From positions 1 to 56,927 of the forward strand of contig JADHRQ010000007.1 in NCBI GenBank assembly GCA_016777325.1: a DNA stretch of 56,927 nucleotides. Direction: 5' to 3'. Below are positions 46,474-54,010 of the stretch, in pieces. The notes under the pieces are model-generated. The model made no database searches. It was not told the origin of the DNA and saw only the letters and a list, made by a program, of their open reading frames with translations. The stretch is from Flavobacteriales bacterium (lineage in GTDB: Bacteria > Bacteroidota > Bacteroidia > Flavobacteriales > Flavobacteriaceae). Every line of letters begins with the position of its first letter. The first letter of the stretch is position 1. A program made the position numbers and the translations under genes.

Positions 46474-46738
46474 AAGTCTAATTGAGATTGATAGAATAAT
46501 TGAGATGGCATGGGAGGATAGAACTCCTTTTGAGGCAATATTTGATCAATTTGAAATTAATGAGAAGGTACTTATAAGTATAATGAGAAATAATTTAAAA
46601 AAGAGTAGTTTTAGATTATGGCGGGAAAGAGTTAATGGCAGAAAAACTAAACACTCTAAATTAAGAGAAAATAGTGTTGATAGGTTTAAATGTAAAATGC
46701 AGAGAAATATTTCAAATAATAAAATATCAAAAAGATAA
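46463..46738 (+). CDS. TIGR03643/DUF2805 family small protein
   Basis: This 91-residue basic protein matches the TIGR03643 (DUF2805) pattern: IDRIIEMAWEDRTPFEAIFDQF, ISIMRNNLKKSSFRLWRERV and GRKTKHSK. The function is unknown; it looks like a small helix-turn-helix-type protein. It starts with TTG, overlapping the photolyase gene by 11 bases; the only later Met (residue 15) would cut the conserved block. A poorly conserved basic tail of about 25 residues ends one base before the murA stop. Confidence 0.85.
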   Translation: MKNKSLIEIDRIIEMAWEDRTPFEAIFDQFEINEKVLISIMRNNLKKSSFRLWRERVNGRKTKHSKLRENSVDRFKCKMQRNISNNKISKR

Positions 46739-46739
46739 T

Positions 46740-48050
46740 TTAAATTCTTTCTACATCAGCTCCTATTGACTTTAATCTCTCTACTATATTCTCATACCCA
46801 CGATCTATTTGCTCAACATTCTGAATTATACTTTCACCAGAAGCAGATAAAGCAGCGATAAGGAGTGCAATACCAGCTCTAATATCAGGAGATGTCATGT
46901 TTGTCGGTTTCAGTGAAGATTTAAAATTATGGCCGATAACAGAGGCTCTGTGAGGGTCACATAAAATTATTTTAGCCCCCATATCAATTAATTTATCTAC
47001 AAAAAACAATCTACTCTCAAACATTTTTTGATGTATTAGAGTACTTCCATTAGCTTGAGTTGCAACAACTAGTATAATTGAAATTAAATCTGGACTAAAT
47101 CCTGGCCATGGAGCATCAGAAACAGTTAAAATTGAACCATCTATGTAGTTGGTTATAGAATAACCATTTGCATGAGCTGGAATAATAATATCATCACCTT
47201 CTTTATTTAATGTGATTCCTAATTTTCTAAAAACATCAGGTATTTGACCTAAATTTTCCCAGGAAACATCTTTAATTCTAAGTTCACTTTGGGTCATTGC
47301 AGCTAAACCAATCCAACTACCAATCTCAATCATATCGGGTAATATTTGATGATTAGCACCATTTAGCTTTTTAACACCTTCAATACTCAAGAGATTTGAG
47401 CCAATACCAGATATATTGGCACCCATGTTGTTCAACAGTAAGCATAATTGCTGAATATATGGTTCACATGCAGCATTATAAATAGATGTATGTCCATCTG
47501 CTAAAACAGCTGCCATGATAATATTTGCAGTTCCAGTTACAGACGCTTCATCAAGCAACATAGTAGCACCTTTTAAAGAGTCTTTGGAAACAACTGAGTA
47601 TGTTCTATTGTTTGAATTATATTCAAGTTTCGCCCCAAGTTTTTCAAGATTAATAAAATGGGTGTCTAATCTTCTTCTCCCTATTTTATCTCCACCAGGT
47701 CTAGGTATAGAAGCAGATCCAAACCTAGAAAGAAGAGGACCCACCAGCATTATTGAACCCCTTAGTGATTTGGCATCCTCTAAAAAATCTCCATTGTTAA
47801 GGTATTTAAGATTAATGTCTTTTGCATTAAAGCAAAATTTACCCTTATCTAGCTGTTCTATTTTAACTCCAAGGTTTTTAAGAATTTCTATAAGTTTATT
47901 TACATCAATTATGTCTGGAATGTTAGAAATTGTAACATCACTTTCTGATAATAAAGTAGCACAAATTACTTGAAGAGCTTCGTTTTTTGCACCTTGAGGC
48001 CTGATTTCACCAGACAATTTAACACCTCCTTTTACTCTTAGACTAGACAT
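46740..48050 (-). CDS. murA: UDP-N-acetylglucosamine 1-carboxyvinyltransferase with Asp at the fosfomycin site
   Basis: MurA adds enolpyruvate to UDP-GlcNAc, the first committed peptidoglycan step. The 436-residue protein has GAKNEAL (Lys22, Asn23) and SATPRPGG-like loop sequence RPGGDKIGRRRLDTHF. In E. coli the loop residue is Cys115, which fosfomycin alkylates; here it is Asp121. Other conserved blocks are DEASVTGTANIIMAA and GFSPDLISIILV. It is coupled by TAATG to the upstream DUF4290 gene. Confidence 0.96.
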   Translation of the reverse strand: MSSLRVKGGVKLSGEIRPQGAKNEALQVICATLLSESDVTISNIPDIIDVNKLIEILKNLGVKIEQLDKGKFCFNAKDINLKYLNNGDFLEDAKSLRGSIMLVGPLLSRFGSASIPRPGGDKIGRRRLDTHFINLEKLGAKLEYNSNNRTYSVVSKDSLKGATMLLDEASVTGTANIIMAAVLADGHTSIYNAACEPYIQQLCLLLNNMGANISGIGSNLLSIEGVKKLNGANHQILPDMIEIGSWIGLAAMTQSELRIKDVSWENLGQIPDVFRKLGITLNKEGDDIIIPAHANGYSITNYIDGSILTVSDAPWPGFSPDLISIILVVATQANGSTLIHQKMFESRLFFVDKLIDMGAKIILCDPHRASVIGHNFKSSLKPTNMTSPDIRAGIALLIAALSASGESIIQNVEQIDRGYENIVERLKSIGADVERI

Positions 48051-48706
48051 TAATATCTTCTTTTAGGCTTTTTTCTATTTTTATTGTTTGACTTATAATT
48101 ATTATTTGTCTTGTAGTTATTGTTAGTCTTAACCATATTTTTAAGAAATTCACTTGAATCAGTCAATGGAAGCTTAGACTCTGGAACTTTTAATGTGCCA
48201 TTAGATAAATCAGCTAAGTGATTAAAAATCACTTTATCATCAACAGAATCTTTATTCCAGTTTAAAAAGCATTTCTTCATATGATTAGCTATATTAGCTA
48301 TCAACTTATCTTTTAACTCACCTTCATCCCACTCCATTGCTATATCAATCATTTTTTTGATATTATTTCCATAGAATCTGTATTTTGGAAAATTTTGTGG
48401 ATATTCTAATTTATTAGGTTTTCTATTAACATAAATTTCTTTTGAAGGTTTTTCAAAGGGACTATCTGCATCTAGTTCAAAATTTGACATTATAAAAAGT
48501 TGAGCCCAAAGTTTGTGTTGAAAATCAGGAACATCTCTCAAATGAGGATTTAAATTTCCCATTACACCAATTATGGCTTTGGCCATGTTATTTCTTTCTT
48601 CTTTATCTTTTAAAGCTACGGCTTGATCAACCATTTGATGAACATGCCTTCCATATTCTGGAATTATTAACTTCTTTCGCTCTGTATTGTATTCTAATGT
48701 ATTCAT
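48050..48706 (-). CDS. DUF4290 family protein
   Basis: This protein (218 residues from the ATG at 48706, MNTLEYN; a TTG at 48715 would add three residues) matches the Bacteroidota DUF4290 family. It has EYGRHVHQMVDQAVALKDKEERN, the central KYRFYGNNIKKMIDIAMEW and HMKKCFLNWN blocks. The tail from about residue 190 is Asn/Lys-rich with a repeated TNNNYK unit and a very basic end. Function unknown; the basic tail suggests nucleic-acid or ribosome contact. It is coupled to murA and follows DUF493 closely. Confidence 0.88.
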   Translation of the reverse strand: MNTLEYNTERKKLIIPEYGRHVHQMVDQAVALKDKEERNNMAKAIIGVMGNLNPHLRDVPDFQHKLWAQLFIMSNFELDADSPFEKPSKEIYVNRKPNKLEYPQNFPKYRFYGNNIKKMIDIAMEWDEGELKDKLIANIANHMKKCFLNWNKDSVDDKVIFNHLADLSNGTLKVPESKLPLTDSSEFLKNMVKTNNNYKTNNNYKSNNKNRKKPKRRY

Positions 48707-48735
48707 ATTGCGCAATTTAATAAATTAATTACCAT

Positions 48736-49029
48736 TTAGAGACTAATTATATCATCTATAATACTTACCTCTTTGTATACTCTAATGACATCTGACGGAG
48801 ATAACGCTAAGTGTTCAAAGGTTACACTTATAAATTTATTAGTTGTAGATGATTTAAAAGATGATTTTCCGTCATATTTATCCAAAATTTTCTTCAATTG
48901 ATCTATCTCATCACTGCCATCTTTAACAATGAATTTATACATGTACATGCCAGGCCAATCTTGAGAATCTAACAACTGATCTTCAAATCTTAAATAAAAA
49001 TCTTCAGATTTAGTATTTTTATTTGACAA
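48736..49029 (-). CDS. DUF493 (YbeD-like) family protein
   Basis: The 97-residue protein has the compact alpha/beta ACT-like pattern of DUF493: WPGMYMYKFIVKD, TNKFISVTFEHLALSPSDVIRVYKEV. The start is TTG at 49029. The frame upstream has a stop before any ATG, and the first Met (residue 28) would remove the conserved first helix. YbeD's role is unclear; a regulatory link to lipoate has been proposed. It probably leads a unit with DUF4290 and murA. Confidence 0.83.
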   Translation of the reverse strand: MSNKNTKSEDFYLRFEDQLLDSQDWPGMYMYKFIVKDGSDEIDQLKKILDKYDGKSSFKSSTTNKFISVTFEHLALSPSDVIRVYKEVSIIDDIISL

Positions 49030-49056
49030 GGGGATTATTTTTGTGAAAACTTTCTA

Positions 49057-49064
49057 CAAATATA
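49057..49064 (-). promoter_or_regulatory. -7 promoter box (TATATTTG) for DUF493-DUF4290-murA
   Basis: This is an exact TAnnTTTG match on the minus strand, 27 bases before the TTG start of the DUF493 gene, in the 54-base divergent gap. Confidence 0.55.
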
Positions 49065-49083
49065 ACTAAACCTTTTTGGGTAA

Positions 49084-49626
49084 ATGGTACAACAAAAAAT
49101 AAATAAAAGAATTGTTTTAGCTGGTGGACCAGGCACAGGAAAAACTAGTGTATTGAATGAACTTGTTAAATTAGAATTTCACTGTTTTCAAGAGGCTTTT
49201 AGGGAGATTTTCTCTGATTATAAAAAAAAAGGATCAGATTTTAAATCAGAACCCGATAAAATAAGCAAGGAAATTTATAAAAAAAGATATAATGACTATT
49301 ATCAAGCAGATAACTTAAGCTGCAAAGACGATAAAGTTTTCTATGATAGAGGAATTCATGAAATAACAGCTTACTTAAGATCCATAGATAAGTCCTCAAC
49401 TTATTGGGATAATTTACCCGCTGATTATAATTACGACCTAATATTTATCTTTCAACCATGGAAAGAAATTTATAAAAAAGATAAAGAAAGAATAGAAGAA
49501 TTTAGTGATGTAAAAAAAATTAGTCCTTTTATAAATGAAATATATCTTGAATCCGGTATTAAAATTATAGATGTTCCATTTATTAGCATAAAAGAAAGAG
49601 TTAAATTTATTTTAGAGAATTCATGA
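49084..49626 (+). CDS. AAA_28 family ATP-binding protein
   Basis: This 180-residue P-loop protein has Walker A LAGGPGTGKTSVL, an ECF-like HCFQEAFREIF segment, VFYDRGIHEITAYL, and LIFIFQPWKEIY. The set matches the AAA_28 domain, a small kinase-like P-loop fold also seen in NadR-type proteins. The actual reaction is unknown. It overlaps fmt by four bases (ATGA) and diverges from DUF493. Confidence 0.86.
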   Translation: MVQQKINKRIVLAGGPGTGKTSVLNELVKLEFHCFQEAFREIFSDYKKKGSDFKSEPDKISKEIYKKRYNDYYQADNLSCKDDKVFYDRGIHEITAYLRSIDKSSTYWDNLPADYNYDLIFIFQPWKEIYKKDKERIEEFSDVKKISPFINEIYLESGIKIIDVPFISIKERVKFILENS

Positions 49627-50576
49627 AAAAAAAAAATAGTATAATATTTTTTGGAACTCCCGATTTTGCTGTAAAATCATTGGACGCTATATATTCTAAT
49701 TTCAATATTCAAAGTGTAGTAACTACACCAGATAGAAAATCTGGAAGAGGTCAAAAATTGAATGAAAGTGATGTAAAAAAATATGCACAAAAGCAAAATT
49801 TAAATATTCTTCAACCTGATAATTTAAAAGATGAAGGATTCATTAATGAAGTTAAGAAATTAGACCCCGACCTAATTATTGTTGTGGCTTTTAGAAAAAT
49901 ACCTAAAGAAATATTCTCGATACCAAAGTACGGGACAATTAATCTTCATGCTTCTTTATTGCCAAATTATAGAGGAGCTGCTCCAATAAACTGGTGTTTA
50001 ATTAATAATGAAACTAAAACAGGAGTAACTACATTCTTTATTAATGAAAAAATAGACCAAGGGGATATACTTCTTCAGGAGGAGTTAATTATAAGTAATG
50101 AAGATGACTTTGGATTATTATATAATAAATTATCTAAAGTTGGTGCTAAACTTCTTGTTAAAACAATAAAAAAAGTTTTCAGTAATAATTTAAATCCCAG
50201 CAAGCAATACATAGATACTGAAATAAAGTTAGCACCTAAATTGAACTCTGAAAACACAAGAATTGATTGGAATAAACCTGTAAACAACATAATTGGTCAA
50301 GTAAAAGGACTTTCTCCAAAACCAGGAGCTTGGACTAAGATTAGAAATGGTAAAGATGTAATTAGAATGAAAATTTTAAAGGCTAAAGGTAAAGAGATTG
50401 AATCTTTACAAGATAAAATAACTGGGAAAATAGTTATTGAGAATGGAGAATTACACATATATTCAACTTATGGAGTTATCAATTGTCTTATAATTCAAAT
50501 GGAAAATAAACGACAAATGAGTGCTAAAGAATTGATAAATGGGATGAAATTTGATGAAAAATCCCATGTTTACTAG
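49623..50576 (+). CDS. fmt: Methionyl-tRNA formyltransferase
   Basis: Fmt adds the formyl group to initiator Met-tRNA. The 317-residue protein shows FFGTPDFAVKSLDAI, the SLLPNYRGAAPINW catalytic motif (Asn, His in NLHASLLP, Asp in KIDQGDIL) and a C-terminal OB-like domain. The length is normal. It is translationally coupled to the AAA_28 gene upstream. HU follows after 123 bases with its own promoter. Confidence 0.96.
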   Translation: MKKKNSIIFFGTPDFAVKSLDAIYSNFNIQSVVTTPDRKSGRGQKLNESDVKKYAQKQNLNILQPDNLKDEGFINEVKKLDPDLIIVVAFRKIPKEIFSIPKYGTINLHASLLPNYRGAAPINWCLINNETKTGVTTFFINEKIDQGDILLQEELIISNEDDFGLLYNKLSKVGAKLLVKTIKKVFSNNLNPSKQYIDTEIKLAPKLNSENTRIDWNKPVNNIIGQVKGLSPKPGAWTKIRNGKDVIRMKILKAKGKEIESLQDKITGKIVIENGELHIYSTYGVINCLIIQMENKRQMSAKELINGMKFDEKSHVY

Positions 50577-50668
50577 GTAAAACAACTGGATTATCAACAA
50601 AACAACCCTATTTATTAACAATAATTGACTTTTAAGGCTCTAAATCGCTGGACTTACATTATATCCTA

Positions 50669-50676
50669 TACTTTTG
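50669..50676 (+). promoter_or_regulatory. -7 promoter box (TACTTTTG) for the HU gene
   Basis: This exact TAnnTTTG match lies 23 bases before the HU ATG. I see no convincing -33 partner. The rest of the 123-base gap is AT-rich without other signals. Confidence 0.55.
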
Positions 50677-50699
50677 TTTAAACATTAAAATTAAGTGAT

Positions 50700-50972
50700 A
50701 TGAACAAATCAGAATTAATTGATGCAATGGCAGCTAACGCTGGCATATCAAAAGCATCAGCGAAAATGGCTCTAGAATCATTTCTAGGGAGTGTTAGTTC
50801 AACTTTAAAAGGAGGTGGTAGAGTATCACTAGTTGGATTCGGATCTTGGTCAGTTTCTCAGAGAGCTGCAAGAGATGGAAGAAATCCTCAAACTGGTGCA
50901 ACTATCAAAATACCTGCTAAAAAAGTTGTTAAATTTAAAGCTGGAGCTGAACTTTCAAGTACAGTAAACTAA
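50700..50972 (+). CDS. hup: HU family nucleoid DNA-binding protein
   Basis: This 90-residue protein has the classic HU/IHF fold: MNKSELIDAMAANAGISKASA, the GRVSLVGFGSWSV strand and the DNA-arm signature RDGRNPQTGATIKIPAKKV. It packs the chromosome as a dimer. It is a single-gene transcript bounded by a promoter box and a strong terminator. Confidence 0.96.
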   Translation: MNKSELIDAMAANAGISKASAKMALESFLGSVSSTLKGGGRVSLVGFGSWSVSQRAARDGRNPQTGATIKIPAKKVVKFKAGAELSSTVN

Positions 50973-51001
50973 GTTTTAAATTCATTTAAAAAAATGTCTT
51001 A

Positions 51002-51033
51002 AAAGAGCTTCTAATAAGAAGCTCTTTTTTTTT
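51002..51033 (+). terminator. Intrinsic terminator after the HU gene
   Basis: The stem AAGAGCTTC/GAAGCTCTT closes a TAATAA loop and is followed by nine or more T's. The yqgE ATG comes only a few bases later. Confidence 0.88.
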
Positions 51034-51036
51034 AAA

Positions 51037-51576
51037 ATGAAAGGAAAAATTCTAATATCTTCTCCAAATCTATTAAGTGATATGGTTTTCTATAAATCAA
51101 TAATATTAATTATTGATAAGACTGAAGATGGATTAACAGGTTTAATTCTTAATAGACGATCTGATCTTTTCATAACTAAGGATATAAAATCTACAAGAAA
51201 AGTTAAGATAGATCTTTATTATGGTGGGCCAGTTTCAAATAATCATTACTATTTATTAAAAAGCGAAAGTGACCACTCAGAAAGTATTAAAATTGATAAA
51301 AACTTATATTGGGGTAACAATCTCGAATATCTTTTTGATCAAATTGAAGATGGGTTAGTTAACCAACAAGATGTAATTCTTTTTCAAGGATATTCTGGTT
51401 GGAATATTGACCAATTAGATGAAGAGATAGAAAATAATAGCTGGATAGTGTTGAATGATCAAATTGAAAATGTGTTTGACTATAAAGAAAATAATAGCTG
51501 GAATAAAATAATTAAAACATTTGGAAAAAAATATAGAATATGGTCAAACTCACCAGATGATATAACTTTAAACTAA
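51037..51576 (+). CDS. YqgE/AlgH family protein
   Basis: This 179-residue protein matches UPF0301 (YqgE/AlgH): KGKILISSPNLLSDMVFYKSIILI, GLTGLILNRRSD, YYGGPVSNNHYY and FQGYSGWNIDQLDEEI. The function is unknown. Its ATG sits four bases after the HU terminator's T tract, so either terminator read-through or a promoter inside the hairpin region must supply its mRNA. Its stop overlaps the convergent START-like gene by four bases. Confidence 0.92.
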   Translation: MKGKILISSPNLLSDMVFYKSIILIIDKTEDGLTGLILNRRSDLFITKDIKSTRKVKIDLYYGGPVSNNHYYLLKSESDHSESIKIDKNLYWGNNLEYLFDQIEDGLVNQQDVILFQGYSGWNIDQLDEEIENNSWIVLNDQIENVFDYKENNSWNKIIKTFGKKYRIWSNSPDDITLN

Positions 51577-51965
51577 GATGAACCTAGTACTTGCTTAAGA
51601 TCCGAAATAAGACTATTCCATAATAATTTTGCTTCCTCTAATTCATCCTCATCAGAAAAATCAGTAACTATAAGAGAGACATCCTTGGTAATTTCATCCA
51701 TTTGAATTTTAAATTCAAAGAAACACTCTTCCTCATCTGGCTCTCCATTAATCCATTGAAATCTGATTTTTTCATTTATTTTTTTAGATAATACTCTTGC
51801 ATATTCCTCTGAGTCATCCCAGAAAAAAGTATATTTTTCACCTCTATAATTTACATCGTCAGAAAACCATTCAGATAAACCTGAAGGGGTAGATAGATAT
51901 TGAAATAACAGTTGTGGAGATGATTGAAAATCATATTCAATTACAAATTCTTTTTTCTTACTCAT
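51573..51965 (-). CDS. START-like (AHSA1-type) domain protein
   Basis: This 130-residue protein has a helix-grip pattern: FVIEYDFQSSPQLLFQYLSTPSGLSEWFSDDV, then strands ending FRFQWI-like FQWINGEPDEEECFFEF, a VSLIVTDFSDEDE segment and a C-terminal helix LWNSLISDLKQVL. It belongs to the SRPBCC/START-like proteins common in Bacteroidota. Ligand and role are unknown. It is very acidic. Confidence 0.8.
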   Translation of the reverse strand: MSKKKEFVIEYDFQSSPQLLFQYLSTPSGLSEWFSDDVNYRGEKYTFFWDDSEEYARVLSKKINEKIRFQWINGEPDEEECFFEFKIQMDEITKDVSLIVTDFSDEDELEEAKLLWNSLISDLKQVLGSS

Positions 51966-52046
51966 ATTGTTTCCAATATATTAAAAAAAGTTAGTATTTA
52001 CATCAATAAACGAATTTTTACCAATACTTTCTTAGGATTTGTTTTA

Positions 52047-52054
52047 TATATTTG
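52047..52054 (+). promoter_or_regulatory. -7 promoter box (TATATTTG) for tRNA-Met and the downstream lipoprotein
   Basis: This exact TAnnTTTG match is 13 bases upstream of the tRNA. No other promoter is visible before the lipoprotein gene at 52156. Confidence 0.58.
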
Positions 52055-52067
52055 CAATTCTTAATTT

Positions 52068-52141
52068 GGCGAGGTAGCTCAGTTGGTGAGAGCGTCGGAT
52101 TCATAACCCGGAGGTCGAGAGTTCAAATCTCTCTCTCGCTA
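52068..52141 (+). tRNA. tRNA-Met (anticodon CAT, elongator type)
   Basis: The cloverleaf has acceptor GGCGAGG, a TTCATAA anticodon loop (CAT) and T loop TTCAAAT. The paired first base pair argues against an initiator tRNA. An Ile-tRNA with a modified CAT anticodon cannot be excluded by sequence alone. No CCA is encoded. Confidence 0.93.
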
Positions 52142-52155
52142 CAAAAATTAAAAAA

Positions 52156-52761
52156 ATGAAAAGATTTATATTATTATCATTAATTATTACTCTCTTCATT
52201 TCTGCATGTTCTAAATCAGATAATCCATCTGAATCATCAGTTATTTCAGAAGAAGTTTTTATTCAAGATTATAGCTGTGTAAGTTATGATGATTTGTTAA
52301 ATCCTCAAACTACTGACAGAGATGATCTAATGCAATACTGGAATAAATTTGTAGAGGATGTTAAATGTACCTCTGGTGGGCCTGATTATGGGGAGAGAAC
52401 AAAATTTTTAAAAATTTTCTTTGAATACACTTCTCTTTCACAAACAATTTCTGGAATAACTGCAGATCACCTAGCTTATTCGTCTTTTGTAGGGTATTGT
52501 AATGATGAAAGAGTAAATATTGGAGTTTTATACGATGGTTGGTCTGATTTAAACTTAATTCAAAGATTATGGGTAATGTATCACGAGTTTGGTCATGATG
52601 TTTTTAAATATGAGCATAGTAATGATCCTGCAGATATTATGTATCCATCCAGTACAAGATCTGATATCGATCTAAATGACTTTATTCAAGCAAAAGATAG
52701 GATGTTTAAAAGATCTTTTTCTGGTATTAGATATATTTCGTGTCCTGTAGTAGATAATTAA
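52156..52761 (+). CDS. Metzincin-like lipoprotein, putative zinc protease
   Basis: The 201-residue protein has a lipoprotein signal (lipobox ISAC, Cys18). A zinc motif follows at residues 143-154, HEFGHDVFKYEH, then HSNDPADIMYPSS. This is like matrixin-type metzincins (HExxHxxGxxH and a Met-turn, here IMYP), but with six residues instead of five between the second and third His, and no Gly. It may be an envelope-bound protease; activity is unproven. It starts 14 bases after tRNA-Met with no separate promoter, so a shared transcript is likely. Confidence 0.78.
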   Translation: MKRFILLSLIITLFISACSKSDNPSESSVISEEVFIQDYSCVSYDDLLNPQTTDRDDLMQYWNKFVEDVKCTSGGPDYGERTKFLKIFFEYTSLSQTISGITADHLAYSSFVGYCNDERVNIGVLYDGWSDLNLIQRLWVMYHEFGHDVFKYEHSNDPADIMYPSSTRSDIDLNDFIQAKDRMFKRSFSGIRYISCPVVDN

Positions 52762-52963
52762 TATTATTCTTTTTATTACACTATCTATTTACTTAAAATT
52801 AATTAGCTTGTTAGTAGATTCCTAAAGAAGCTCTAGAGAGTTGTATTAATTAGAGTAACCAATCCAAAAATAGATTTTTCGATAAAATTTGTAAGTATTA
52901 ATTATATTGATTGTAATTGGTATAACTGAACTCCATTCTCTTTATACCATTTACTCTTTTTAA
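52762..52963. other. Longest convergent intergenic stretch, 202 bases
   Basis: This AT-rich gap separates convergent genes. It contains an imperfect inverted repeat GGTATAA/TTATACC (52919-52925 and 52942-52948, 16-base loop). On the minus strand it also holds a coding-like segment in another frame directly after the AlkB stop. I see no promoter box or RNA gene. Confidence 0.5.
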
Positions 52964-54010
52964 TTAATTTGAATAACCCATGTGATGTTCTACAAGTGGA
53001 TTCATTATTCTAAACCATAAGGGTGGAAAGAACGAAATTAAAATCGAAGTTGGGTAGCCATATGGAAGCTGGGGACTATCTTCTATAGATTCTAAAACTT
53101 GATATTTTTTTGATGATTTGAAATGATGATCACTATGTCTTGTAAGCTCGTAAAGTGTAATTCTTCCAATAGTATGATTTGAATTCCATGAATGGTTTGG
53201 TTTAACTCTTTCATACCTTCCATTTGATTTAATTCTTCTTAATAATCCATAGTGTTCAACATAGTTAATAGTCTCTAGAAATAGAAATGAAACAACAGAC
53301 ATGAATACTGAGTAAATAGTAATTATTAGACCATAGTTAAGATATATTAAAATTAAAAATGAAATTTGGAATAAAGTATAAAATATCATATCATTTTTAA
53401 GAGATATAAAACTTTGCTTAGAAACTCTTAAAAGTTTCAATTGGATTCTCCATGCACTTAAATATGTTTTTGTTACTGAACTGATCCAAAAACTATATAA
53501 ATTTTGTTTATATTTTGCAGTAGCAGGGTCATCAGGAGTAGCAACATTTATATGATGACCATAGTTATGCTCTATAAAAAAATGCATGTAATGACAAGGT
53601 AAATATAATAATTTAGAGCAAGTTCTGCTAAATAAAGATTTTCTATGCCCTAGCTCATGTCCAACATTAATTCCGTTAGTAGCCATTACTATGCTAGCTG
53701 ATAAAATTATACCTATAATTTCATAAGCTGAGTCTGTATTAAGTAAAGTGTTTAGAGAAACAAAAAATATCCCATAAACTATAGGAATATTTAAGTATAG
53801 TAAAAAATCAAAGAATGGATCTAAATTTCTACTCTTCTTTTCATCATCAGAATACTCATTTAAATATTCCTTTGTATTCGATTCTAAAATAGGAATAAAA
53901 ACAAAAGTATATATTAAGGTTAAGTATACAAATGGCCCTCCAACTAAAATGCCAATAAATGCAGTTACTGCTATAGAGTACGACATTAGATATTTTAGAT
54001 CTTTAATCAT
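52964..54010 (-). CDS. AlkB-type membrane alkane/fatty-acid monooxygenase
   Basis: This 348-residue integral membrane di-iron hydroxylase carries the AlkB histidine boxes: HELGHRKS (118-125), HNYGHH (148-153), the [10 protein letters not shown] signature (249-258) and LTRHSDHH (289-296). It would hydroxylate the terminal carbon of alkanes or related chains, using rubredoxin and a reductase not seen here. About six membrane segments lie in residues 5-110 and 205-250. It overlaps aconitase by four bases (ATGA). The C-terminus after EHHMGYSN may be frame-shortened. Confidence 0.9.
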   Translation of the reverse strand: MIKDLKYLMSYSIAVTAFIGILVGGPFVYLTLIYTFVFIPILESNTKEYLNEYSDDEKKSRNLDPFFDFLLYLNIPIVYGIFFVSLNTLLNTDSAYEIIGIILSASIVMATNGINVGHELGHRKSLFSRTCSKLLYLPCHYMHFFIEHNYGHHINVATPDDPATAKYKQNLYSFWISSVTKTYLSAWRIQLKLLRVSKQSFISLKNDMIFYTLFQISFLILIYLNYGLIITIYSVFMSVVSFLFLETINYVEHYGLLRRIKSNGRYERVKPNHSWNSNHTIGRITLYELTRHSDHHFKSSKKYQVLESIEDSPQLPYGYPTSILISFFPPLWFRIMNPLVEHHMGYSN

